A stretch of 64,000 bases of DNA from Bacteroidota bacterium (GTDB taxonomy: Bacteria > Bacteroidota > Ignavibacteria > Kapaibacteriales > UBA2268), in the NCBI GenBank assembly GCA_021780815.1, contig JAJXYC010000005.1, positions 124,001-188,000 on the forward strand. The letters run 5' to 3'. This document shows positions 17,220-25,069 of the stretch, in pieces; the stretch's first letter is position 1; every line of letters begins with the position of its first letter. Under the pieces are notes generated by a model, which was given only the letters and a program-made list of their open reading frames with translations, did no database searches and had not been told where the DNA came from. Both the position numbers and the translations under genes were made by a program.

Positions 17220-18338
17220 ATGGCAAAGTACAAAATTGGCTGGTTACCTGGAGATGGCGTTGGAATTGACGTTTTAGATGCCACAAAAATTGTTTTTGAA
17301 AAGCTTAATCTTGATGCAGAATTTATTCACGGCGATATTGGCTGGGAATTCTGGTGTAATGAAGGAGATGCTTTCCCTCAAAGAACAATTGATTTATTAA
17401 ATAACGTTGATGCCGCTTTATTCGGTGCAATTACTTCAAAACCTGTTAAACAAGCAGAATTAGAACTTATCCCTGAATTACAAGGAAAAGGATTAGTTTA
17501 CCGTTCCCCTATTGTAAGAATGCGTCAACAATTTGATTTATACAATTGTATGCGTCCTTGCAAATCTTATGTTGGCAATCCTTTAAATTACAAAGAAGGG
17601 ATAGATATTGTTATTTTCCGTGAAAATACCGAAGATTTGTATTCAGGAGTAGAATTTAATCAAGTTCCTGATGAATTAAAACAAGTTCTATCAAAATTAT
17701 CACCAAATTTTTCTCATTTTAAGAATTTACCTGGAAATGAATTTGCTATATCGTGCAAAGTAAACACAAAAAAAGGTTCTGAAAAAATTATTAGAGCAGG
17801 GTTTGATTTCGCTACTAAAAATCATAGAAAAAAAGTTACTATTGTTCACAAGGCTAATGTTGTTCGTGCTACTGATGGTTTATTTTTAGAAATTGCAAAA
17901 GAAATTGCAAAAGAATATCCGGATATAATTTTTGATGAAGCCAATGTTGATGCAATGACAATGTGGCTTTTAAAGAATCCTTTCAATTATGATGTCTTAA
18001 TTGCACCAAATTTGTACGGAGATATTATTTCTGATTTAACTGCTCAAATGGTCGGTGGATTAGGATTTGCTTGTTCAGGGAACATTGGCGACAAACTTGC
18101 TGTTTTTGAACCAAGTCATGGTTCAGCTCCAAAATATGCAGGACAATATAAAGTAAATCCTATTGCTACTTTTCTAAGTGGTAAAATGATGTTAGATTGG
18201 TTGGGTGAAAACGAGAAAGCAAATAATTTAGAAAATTCTATTGCACAAGTGATAAAAGAAGGGAAAGTTCGGACTTATGATATGGGCGGAACTGCTACTA
18301 CAATTGATATAGCGCAAGCAGTTTGTCAATATCTCTAA
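17220..18338 (+). CDS. icd: Isocitrate dehydrogenase, IDH/IPMDH family, probably NADP-dependent
   Basis: Cytoplasmic beta-decarboxylating dehydrogenase of 372 residues. Catalytic landmarks are FRENTEDLYSGVE (near 140), the Lys in VHKANVVRATDGLF (near 215), and the metal-binding Asp residues in NLYGDIISDLTAQMVGG. The coenzyme segment HGSAPKYAGQYKVNP has Lys-Tyr, as in NADP-type IDH, where NAD enzymes have Asp-Ile. The substrate helix reads RSPIVRMRQQFDLYNCMRP. It keeps the Ser and Arg residues of isocitrate dehydrogenases, but the Asn two residues after the Ser is replaced by Ile. The product, 2-oxoglutarate, links to KorAB and GDH in the window. AGGA precedes the ATG. Isopropylmalate or homoisocitrate specificity is less likely but not excluded. 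Confidence 0.85.
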   Translation: MAKYKIGWLPGDGVGIDVLDATKIVFEKLNLDAEFIHGDIGWEFWCNEGDAFPQRTIDLLNNVDAALFGAITSKPVKQAELELIPELQGKGLVYRSPIVRMRQQFDLYNCMRPCKSYVGNPLNYKEGIDIVIFRENTEDLYSGVEFNQVPDELKQVLSKLSPNFSHFKNLPGNEFAISCKVNTKKGSEKIIRAGFDFATKNHRKKVTIVHKANVVRATDGLFLEIAKEIAKEYPDIIFDEANVDAMTMWLLKNPFNYDVLIAPNLYGDIISDLTAQMVGGLGFACSGNIGDKLAVFEPSHGSAPKYAGQYKVNPIATFLSGKMMLDWLGENEKANNLENSIAQVIKEGKVRTYDMGGTATTIDIAQAVCQYL

Positions 18339-18373
18339 ACAAAAGAAGAGTATTTTTTACAATTATTCTAAAA

Positions 18374-18424
18374 AATAAGCCTCAATACGATTTCTTTTAA
18401 TTTTTATCGGTATGAGGCTTATTC
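18374..18424. terminator. Bidirectional terminator between icd and the GyrI-like gene
   Basis: AATAAGCCTCAATACGAT pairs with ATCGGTATGAGGCTTATT (two mismatches) around a short A/T loop, between two convergent genes. T-rich and A-rich flanks suit termination in both directions. Confidence 0.75.
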
Positions 18425-18446
18425 ATTTAAGTATTGATTTTGACTT

Positions 18447-19001
18447 TTATTTTCCTTTTTCCTTTTCTTTAATAGGAACATATATATTATATTCAATTTT
18501 ATCTGGCGTAACCGATGCAGGGTCGTTTATGTATTCTTCCCAAGAAATTTGGCTTTGAATGAAACCTTTCTTTTTAATATATTCAAAAATTTTCTTATAT
18601 GCAACTTCTGATTCTTCGTAAGAACCTACTACTTTTGCTTTCACAGCTTTCGTTTCTGGCAATCCAAAAAATAGTAGGCGACCTGAAAGCTTGTAATTTT
18701 TCTTTTTATCAATTGGGAAAGCACTGATAAAATTATATATCTTATCTGTCCAACTCACATTAATTACAATTGGATACCCTGTTACTCTTATTTTGTTTTG
18801 TTCAACAAAATTACTTATCTCTTGATAGTCAACAGCAATCTTTTCACTAATTTTAGACATATCCCCTATAATAGTATCTCTCACACCAAGGACAGTAGTT
18901 TCTTTCACATCTGTTATTGATAAATCAACTTTAATTTTTGCATTTAAGATTGTAATATTAAAAAAGATTAAAATTACGACAATAAAATTAAAATATTTCA
19001 T
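18447..19001 (-). CDS. Exported protein with GyrI-like / AraC effector-binding domain
   Basis: A 184-residue protein with an N-terminal signal peptide (hydrophobic residues 5-20, likely cut after LNA). The mature part resembles the GyrI-like small-molecule-binding fold used by AraC/MerR-type effector domains. The C-terminal hallmark is YINDPASVTPDKIEYNIYVPI-like, with DPASVTPDKIEYNIYVPI near residues 157-174. No DNA-binding domain is attached, so it is not a regulator by itself. It probably binds a ligand in the periplasm or, if retained, at the membrane. The SOUL haem-binding family shares this fold and is an alternative. The start is supported by AAGGAG 7 bases upstream. It is convergent with icd and divergent from the carboxyltransferase gene. 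Confidence 0.7.
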   Translation of the reverse strand: MKYFNFIVVILIFFNITILNAKIKVDLSITDVKETTVLGVRDTIIGDMSKISEKIAVDYQEISNFVEQNKIRVTGYPIVINVSWTDKIYNFISAFPIDKKKNYKLSGRLLFFGLPETKAVKAKVVGSYEESEVAYKKIFEYIKKKGFIQSQISWEEYINDPASVTPDKIEYNIYVPIKEKEKGK

Positions 19002-19083
19002 AAAAGCTCCTTATTTTTATAGAAATTCACAAAAAATAAAATTAAATTTAATTCATAAATAATTGTAGAAGTTAAAATATATT

Positions 19084-19091
19084 TAATTTTG
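19084..19091 (+). promoter_or_regulatory. Putative -7 box (TAATTTTG) for the carboxyltransferase operon
   Basis: TAATTTTG lies 48 bases before the carboxyltransferase start, matching TAnnTTTG. The same 8-mer precedes several other genes in the window. Confidence 0.35.
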
Positions 19092-19139
19092 AAAATTATA
19101 AAAATGCAAATTAAGAAAATTAATTAAATAGAGAAATAA

Positions 19140-20684
19140 ATGTCAATAACTCAAAGGATTCTTGACTTTTTTAAGAAAAAATCTCAAATAATTGAAGAAG
19201 TAGAAAATCAAGCAAAAACGAAACAAGAGAAAATGGGCAAAATGACTGCTCGACAAAGGATTGAATCTTTATTAGATAAAGATACTTTTCATGAGTATGA
19301 TTTGTTTGTAGAGCATAAAGCGGAAGATTTTGGAATGGACAAAAAGTTTTTACCAGGCGACGGAGTAATAACAGGAACAGGCAAAATACTTGGATTCCCT
19401 GTTTGTATTTATGCACAAGATTTCACTGTTGCTGGCGGTTCATTAGGTTTAGCTCACGCAAGAAAAATAACAAAAATTATGGACCACGCTTTAAATTTAG
19501 GAATACCTTTAATTGGTATCAACGATTCTGGTGGAGCAAGAATACAAGAAGGAGTAAATTCGCTTGCTGGTTATGGTGAAATATTTTTCCGAAATACTCG
19601 TGCATCAGGTGTCATTCCACAAATTTCTGTTATTTTAGGTCCTTGTGCAGGTGGCGCAGTTTATTCTCCTGCTCTTACAGATTTCGTCTTTGTTGTTAAT
19701 AAAATTTCTAAAATGTTTATTACAGGTCCAGAAGTTATTAAAACGGTTCTTGGCGAAGAAATATCTATGGAGGACCTTGGCGGAGCACGTGTTCAGGCTG
19801 AAATTTCAGGCAATGCTCATTTCTATGCAGACACTGAATTTGAGTGCTTTGAACAAATTAAAAAACTTGTAACTTTTATTCCTTGGAACAATCGTAAAAA
19901 AGCAGATACTTTTCCTATTAAACCTCCGAAGTCCATAAAAACTATTTCCACAATTATGCCGAAAGATAATACTGAACCTTATGATGTAAGAGATATTATT
20001 AAAGCAATAGCCGATGATTCTGATTTCTTTGAAATTCAACAATTTTGGGCAGATAATATTGTCATAGGCTTTTTAAGAATTCAAGGTGAAACTATCGGAG
20101 TGGTTGCTAATCAACCTATGGTTCTAGCAGGAGTACTTGACGTTGATTCCAGCGACAAAGCCGCTCGTTTTATTCGTTTTTGCGATTCATTTAACATCCC
20201 TTTACTTACTTTAGTGGATTTACCCGGTTATTTACCAGGTATAGACCAAGAACATTCGGGTGTTATCAGACACGGTGCCAAAATACTATATGCTTATAGT
20301 GAGGCAACTGTATTGAAAATAACTGTAATTATGCGTAAAGCTTACGGCGGCGGCTATATTGCTATGTGTTCAAGACATTTAGGTGCTGATTTTGTATTTG
20401 CTTGGCCTATGGCTGAAATAGCCGTTATGGGACCAGAAGGTGCAGCTAATATTATCTTCAAAAAAGAAATTGAAGGTGCCGAAAATCCAGATGAAATGAG
20501 AAAATTAAAAGTCCAAGAATATACAGAAAAATTTGCTAATCCTTATAAAGCCGCTTCTGCTGGTTATGTTGATGCTGTTATAAATCCTGAAGAAACCCGT
20601 GAATATATTATTCACGCTTTACAAATTGGCATTAACAAACAAGTAGAAAATCCTAAACGAAAACACGGTATTCCACCATTTTAA
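19140..20684 (+). CDS. Acyl-CoA carboxyltransferase beta-type subunit (PccB/MmdA-like)
   Basis: Biotin-dependent carboxyltransferase of 514 residues, the usual length for propionyl-CoA carboxylase beta or the methylmalonyl-CoA decarboxylase alpha subunit. Two crotonase-like halves are visible: N-terminal KMTARQRIESLLD, GDGVITGTG, the oxyanion region INDSGGARIQEGVNSLAGYG and GPCAGGAVYSPALTDF; C-terminal LVDLPGYLPGIDQEHSGVIRHGAKILYA and MRKAYGGGYIAM. It moves CO2 between carboxybiotin and an acyl-CoA. The next gene, 11 bases on, encodes the biotin carrier. No biotin carboxylase or sodium-pumping decarboxylase subunit lies in the window, so the direction (carboxylation or decarboxylation) cannot be decided here. 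Propionyl/methylmalonyl-CoA is the likeliest substrate. Confidence 0.92.
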   Translation: MSITQRILDFFKKKSQIIEEVENQAKTKQEKMGKMTARQRIESLLDKDTFHEYDLFVEHKAEDFGMDKKFLPGDGVITGTGKILGFPVCIYAQDFTVAGGSLGLAHARKITKIMDHALNLGIPLIGINDSGGARIQEGVNSLAGYGEIFFRNTRASGVIPQISVILGPCAGGAVYSPALTDFVFVVNKISKMFITGPEVIKTVLGEEISMEDLGGARVQAEISGNAHFYADTEFECFEQIKKLVTFIPWNNRKKADTFPIKPPKSIKTISTIMPKDNTEPYDVRDIIKAIADDSDFFEIQQFWADNIVIGFLRIQGETIGVVANQPMVLAGVLDVDSSDKAARFIRFCDSFNIPLLTLVDLPGYLPGIDQEHSGVIRHGAKILYAYSEATVLKITVIMRKAYGGGYIAMCSRHLGADFVFAWPMAEIAVMGPEGAANIIFKKEIEGAENPDEMRKLKVQEYTEKFANPYKAASAGYVDAVINPEETREYIIHALQIGINKQVENPKRKHGIPPF

Positions 20685-20695
20685 TCGAGGTATAT

Positions 20696-21007
20696 ATGGA
20701 AAATATTCAAGGTAAAATAATACTTGATAATACTGAATATAAAACTAATTTAACAAAAAATTATTTAAACGGTAAACAATATAAAAAAATTAATAGTCAA
20801 GAAATTAGGGCTTTTATTCCGGGCACTATTCGCAGTATCTTTGTAAAAGAAAAAGATTCTGTAAAAAAAGGTGATGAATTATTAATTTTGGAAGCAATGA
20901 AAATGAAAAACAGAATATTCGCTCCTGTTGATGGAAAAATTAAAAAGGTTTATGTTAATATTGAAGAAAGAGTAGCTAAAAATCAAATATTAATTGAACT
21001 TGAATAA
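20696..21007 (+). CDS. Biotin carboxyl carrier protein
   Basis: A 103-residue biotinyl-domain protein that carries CO2 on biotin for the carboxyltransferase encoded just upstream. The C-terminal lipoyl/biotinyl fold begins near residue 38 (IRAFIPGTIRSIFV) and has the biotinylation motif EAMKMKN with Lys69. The first 35 residues are Asn/Lys-rich and lack the Ala/Pro hinge common in these carriers. GAGG stands before the ATG, and only 11 bases separate the two genes, so they are translated together. It corresponds to the MmdC/PccA-carrier type rather than AccB of fatty acid synthesis, on the basis of its neighbour. Confidence 0.92.
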   Translation: MENIQGKIILDNTEYKTNLTKNYLNGKQYKKINSQEIRAFIPGTIRSIFVKEKDSVKKGDELLILEAMKMKNRIFAPVDGKIKKVYVNIEERVAKNQILIELE

Positions 21008-21047
21008 ATTAATTTCATTTTTCAAGCAATATAATTTTGTTATTAAC

Positions 21048-21055
21048 TAATTTTG
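21048..21055 (+). promoter_or_regulatory. Putative -7 box (TAATTTTG) for the aminotransferase gene
   Basis: TAATTTTG occurs here and once more at 21032-21039, 27 and 43 bases before the DegT-family start. Both match TAnnTTTG; the nearer one continues as TAATTTTGTAATTT, similar to the gdhA box. Confidence 0.35.
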
Positions 21056-21082
21056 TAATTTAAAAAAAATATAGAAATATAA

Positions 21083-22228
21083 ATGAAAGTACCTTTATTA
21101 GACTTAAAGTCTCAATACGAGCAAATTCAACACGAAGTAGAACCTGAATTATTAAGAATTGCTCGTTCACAAATGTGTATTTTGGGCAAAGACGTAGAAT
21201 TACTTGAACAAAATTTAGCTAAATATCTAAATGTCAAGCATACCATAGCAGTTTCAAGTGGAAGCGATGCTTTGTTAGTCGCTTTAATGACTTTAAATAT
21301 TACGCCAGATGACGAAGTAATTATGCCGACGTTTTCTTTTTTTGCAACAGCAGGAAGTGTTGCACGTTTATTTGCAAAACCTGTTTTTGTTGATAGCGAC
21401 CCTGTTACTTTCAATATTGACCCCAAACAAATTGAACAAAAAATTACTGAAAAAACAAAAGCAATTATGCCTGTTCATTTATTTGGTCAGTCTGCTGCAA
21501 TGGATGAAATTATGCAAATTGCCAAGAAATATAATATTCCTGTAATTGAAGATGCGGCACAAGCACTTGGGACACAATATAAAGATGGCAAATTTGTTGG
21601 AACAATCGGCGATATTGGTTGTTTCTCATTTTACCCTTCCAAGAATTTAGGAGCATTTGGCGACGGCGGATTGGTAGCTACTAACGATGATTTACTTGCT
21701 GAAAAAATTAAATTTATGCGTAATCACGGAATGAATCCTAAATATTATCATAAATTTATTGGTGGTAATTTTCGATTAGATGCTATTCAATCTGTTGTGC
21801 TTGCTGTTAAATTAAATTATTTGGAAAGCTGGCACGAAGGACGTAGAAAGAATGCCGAATTTTATTACCAATATTTCAATGATGCTTTTATTCAAAATCC
21901 TGAATTAAAAGAATTAATTATTTTGCCAAAAGCGATATACAAAAACACGGGTGTACGTAATCACCATATCTACAATCAATTTACAATTAAATCTAAAAAA
22001 AGAGATGCACTAAAAGATTTTCTCGCAAAAAATGAAATTGGTTGTGATATTTATTATCCTGTACCATTCCATAAACAAGAATGCTTTAAATATCTACAAA
22101 ATAATGATGCTGATTTTCCAGTTGCAAATATTTTGGTTGATGAAGTGCTTTCTTTACCTGTATATCCGGAACTGACCGAAGAGCAGATTAGTTTTGTAGT
22201 TACAAAAATTGTAGAATTTTACAGCTAA
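21083..22228 (+). CDS. DegT/DnrJ/EryC1/StrS family PLP aminotransferase
   Basis: Cytoplasmic sugar aminotransferase of 381 residues. These enzymes move an amino group from glutamate or glutamine to a keto-sugar nucleotide used in surface polysaccharides. Landmarks are VPLLDLKSQYEQI at the N-terminus, AVSSGSDALLVAL, the PLP-contacting Asp in VIEDAAQALGTQY, and the Schiff-base Lys187 in FYPSKNLGAFGDGG. The region NFRLDAIQSVVL is also typical. Upstream lies the carboxyltransferase operon, downstream a long-stem hairpin, so it seems to be a single-gene unit. No other nucleotide-sugar genes are adjacent, so the exact sugar is unknown; WecE-, WlbE- or ArnB-like functions are all possible. Confidence 0.92.
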   Translation: MKVPLLDLKSQYEQIQHEVEPELLRIARSQMCILGKDVELLEQNLAKYLNVKHTIAVSSGSDALLVALMTLNITPDDEVIMPTFSFFATAGSVARLFAKPVFVDSDPVTFNIDPKQIEQKITEKTKAIMPVHLFGQSAAMDEIMQIAKKYNIPVIEDAAQALGTQYKDGKFVGTIGDIGCFSFYPSKNLGAFGDGGLVATNDDLLAEKIKFMRNHGMNPKYYHKFIGGNFRLDAIQSVVLAVKLNYLESWHEGRRKNAEFYYQYFNDAFIQNPELKELIILPKAIYKNTGVRNHHIYNQFTIKSKKRDALKDFLAKNEIGCDIYYPVPFHKQECFKYLQNNDADFPVANILVDEVLSLPVYPELTEEQISFVVTKIVEFYS

Positions 22229-22242
22229 TTTGTCTTAAAACA

Positions 22243-22345
22243 AAGGAATGTCTCAAAAGTATAATGATAATAACAATATTAATTTTTGATTTAAAAACAT
22301 AGTCATTGATAAAATTGCATTAAATCTTACTTTTGAGACAGCCTT
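22243..22345. repeat. Long-stem inverted repeat, MITE-like or bidirectional terminator
   Basis: TGTCTCAAAAGTA (22249-22261) is perfectly matched by TACTTTTGAGACA (22328-22340) across a 66-base A/T-rich loop. AAGG and CCTT extend the stem outward. It lies between convergent genes (DegT-family and lptD). The right arm read outward, GGCTGTCTCAAAAGTA, resembles terminal repeats of some insertion sequences, so a small non-autonomous element is possible. Confidence 0.6.
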
Positions 22346-22357
22346 ATATAAACACTA

Positions 22358-25069
22358 CTAATAAAGCGGGCTATTACGTTTCTCAATCTTCAAATCTTTT
22401 AGCTCAGGCGCTTTAATTCCAAATCTTAAATAGAAACCACCATTATAAACAGATGGTGACCAAGTAAAAAGCAGTTCCCAACAATGTAAATCTTTTGAAA
22501 CAGAAAAATACGGTGCCATTATTTGTTTGTTAATAAAGTCATATTGTGTTGTTGCTTGAATTTTCCAAGTATTTGTTAAACTAAATGATAAATTGAAAGT
22601 AGTATTTAAATTACGGCTAATTTGATTAATCAAAGGTTGGCTATAGCTATAAGTTAAAGCAATATTAAAACTCCAAGGAATTGATATAGGAGAATATCCT
22701 GGCGATTTGTCACCATAATAATCAAAAGATTCTTCGGTCTGGTTTAACCTCTGAGAAAATCTTTCGCCTGGTGTTAAAGTATCTTTATGTGTATTTTGTA
22801 AATTTTGGCCAAAAGAACTTTGGGATACTATTCCTTCCGAAGAAAACGATGTAGAAAGGCTTAAACTCAAATTTGTCAATCGCATTAATCCTTTACCATC
22901 TGCAATTAAATAACGATTAACAAAGTGAGTATAACTTGTTGGTAATCCAGTAGTTTTATCAATATTCGGCTCTTCGTCATACAAAACAAAACCCGCTTGA
23001 CCAGTAAAATTTATAAAATCTAACGCTGGCGACCTAAACTGCATATAAATTGGCGCAAATTGCAAAGAATCAACTCCAAAGTTGTAACCCGTTGAAAAAT
23101 TTAGTCTCAATAGTTCAATCTTCTTTTCAGGCAAAGTGTCTTTGCTTGGGAGTTTTATTTCAAAACTATGTAAATCAGAATAAGACAATGTTTTTGACAA
23201 ATCAATTGGTGCATGCCTGCCTCCTTCATTAGCATAATGGGAATATTTTTCAAATTCTTGCGTTAAAGGATTGTAAAAAGTATTATAAAATCCATAGTTT
23301 TGAATAGAAAAATCAGGATTATAAGAAAAACTTATATTTGGGCTATAAGTATGCCGAAATGCTTTAATCCCTAATATCTCAGGATTAATTAAGCCAAACA
23401 ATTTATGTTTAGAATCAATCATTCCATAAAGCCTTGTCGAAATAGACAAATTCAAACTATACCAATATTCCCAAAATACTCCTCTTGTATAAATATTTTC
23501 AATTGTGCTATCTATCGGATTAAATTGTTTGGTAAGAGAACGGAAAAAAGTATTTGCACCAAAAGAAATTGACGGAGAAATAGTAAAATATCCTAATTTC
23601 GGGGAAATAGACAAATTCGGAGTATAAGATATATATTTATTTTCTGTTGTATTAAACAATGTATCGGGAACAACAGTAGTATCTACAAGCTTTGTAGAAT
23701 AAACACGTGCATAATTTGTTGAATAATTAGCAGTTGTATTAAGACTAAAAGATATATCACGGACCCAACTATCTTTTGGAATTGAGCTGATTTGTTTAAA
23801 AGGATAAAGATTAGGTATTGAATAAGTTAAAGGAATAACTTGACTATATTCATTAGTAATTATATTCTGATTTCTTTGATAAGACAAAGACAAAGAAGTT
23901 CCATTTTCAAAACTACGTGAATAGGAAATATTTGAACTAATGTTTTGGGTAATTCTATCATTTAAATTTGTTTCAGTATTACGATTAAAATCTTGTGAAG
24001 AAAAATTAAAGCTTCCACTAATTTTCTCCATTGGGTTAAAAGCCTGATTATAGTCTCCAACTAAGCTCCAATTTGTTGTATAAGGATTATTAGGATTTGT
24101 TCGGGTCTTACCGTATTGCAAAGTATAATCCGAATTTAAATAATCGCCAACAATAACTCTGGAAGAATTTTTAAAAATTGCACCCCCTTTTGAGTAAAAA
24201 TTAACAGCAAATTGAGTATCCCAATAATCGCTTGCCGCCCAATAAAATCCAAGATTTTCTAGCACTACTCCCCTATCATTTGAAAAGAAGTAACCTGGCA
24301 CGATTAAACCCGATTGCCTGCCTGTTTTGTTAGGCAAGTAAAATCCAAATGGAACAAGGAAAACAGGCATATCCTCGACATAAAGTATCAATGGGTCTAC
24401 AAATATTTTATCTTGTGCTACTACTTTCATTTTAGGCGAACCAAAATAATAGTGTGGTTGTGGAGCATCGCAAGTTGTGTAACAACCGTTCGAAACATAG
24501 AGTTCTTTTTCGCTAATTTTTTTGATTTTATCTCCAAAGTAAAAACCATTTGTCATTTTTGTTTCACCTAAATCAATCAGTCCTTTCTGTGTTTTAAAAT
24601 TATAACTTATAATTTTACCGTAAAATTCCTCGCCATTATCGTTAAAAACTGGGAAATCTGATATTTTATTTGAATCATATTTTGGGTAAGCTTGTAATGA
24701 ACTTTCTTTCAAATTCAACACAATTGTATTAGCTGTAAGTTGCTGTTTTTTATAATTCAAAATAGCATCTCCATAGATTTTCATAACTTGGGATTTCATA
24801 TCTAACGAAATAGAATCTTTTCCTTTGACAGAAACCAAAGTATCCAAAGAACCTTTTTTAGACTTGCTTTCATCTTGCATTACAGATACGGTATCAATAC
24901 TTTTGTTCTTTAAAGAATCCTGAATAAATCGAGAAATTGAATCCAGCGGAGGAATAATTTTCTGATAAGCTCTACGTGAAGAATCATTAGGAAAATCTTG
25001 AGAAAACCCAAATGATAAAAAGAATAATAAAGACAATAATATTGCGAGTATCTTACTCATATACCTCAT
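22358..25069 (-). CDS. lptD: LPS-assembly outer-membrane protein LptD-like
   Basis: Outer-membrane beta-barrel of 903 residues that inserts lipopolysaccharide into the outer leaflet. A signal peptide (hydrophobic residues about 6-23, ending FGFSQ) is followed by a Lys/Ser/Asp-rich stretch. An OstA/LptA-like domain comes next (about 85-220: MKIYGDAILNYKKQQLTANT). Then comes YVSNGCYTTCDAPQPHYYF, a cysteine segment typical of Bacteroidota-type LptD, with VPFGFYLPNKTGRQSGLIVP at the barrel entry. The remainder alternates aromatic and polar residues as barrel strands do. The ATG overlaps the glmS stop by four bases (ATGA), so the two are translationally coupled; a second ATG three codons on is an alternative start. 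The coupling joins amino-sugar supply to envelope assembly. Confidence 0.85.
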   Translation of the reverse strand: MRYMSKILAILLSLLFFLSFGFSQDFPNDSSRRAYQKIIPPLDSISRFIQDSLKNKSIDTVSVMQDESKSKKGSLDTLVSVKGKDSISLDMKSQVMKIYGDAILNYKKQQLTANTIVLNLKESSLQAYPKYDSNKISDFPVFNDNGEEFYGKIISYNFKTQKGLIDLGETKMTNGFYFGDKIKKISEKELYVSNGCYTTCDAPQPHYYFGSPKMKVVAQDKIFVDPLILYVEDMPVFLVPFGFYLPNKTGRQSGLIVPGYFFSNDRGVVLENLGFYWAASDYWDTQFAVNFYSKGGAIFKNSSRVIVGDYLNSDYTLQYGKTRTNPNNPYTTNWSLVGDYNQAFNPMEKISGSFNFSSQDFNRNTETNLNDRITQNISSNISYSRSFENGTSLSLSYQRNQNIITNEYSQVIPLTYSIPNLYPFKQISSIPKDSWVRDISFSLNTTANYSTNYARVYSTKLVDTTVVPDTLFNTTENKYISYTPNLSISPKLGYFTISPSISFGANTFFRSLTKQFNPIDSTIENIYTRGVFWEYWYSLNLSISTRLYGMIDSKHKLFGLINPEILGIKAFRHTYSPNISFSYNPDFSIQNYGFYNTFYNPLTQEFEKYSHYANEGGRHAPIDLSKTLSYSDLHSFEIKLPSKDTLPEKKIELLRLNFSTGYNFGVDSLQFAPIYMQFRSPALDFINFTGQAGFVLYDEEPNIDKTTGLPTSYTHFVNRYLIADGKGLMRLTNLSLSLSTSFSSEGIVSQSSFGQNLQNTHKDTLTPGERFSQRLNQTEESFDYYGDKSPGYSPISIPWSFNIALTYSYSQPLINQISRNLNTTFNLSFSLTNTWKIQATTQYDFINKQIMAPYFSVSKDLHCWELLFTWSPSVYNGGFYLRFGIKAPELKDLKIEKRNSPLY

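Noticed and set aside
20696-21007. accB of fatty acid synthesis
   Set aside because: It lies directly after a PccB/MmdA-type carboxyltransferase and not with accC, so the propionyl/methylmalonyl-type carrier is preferred.
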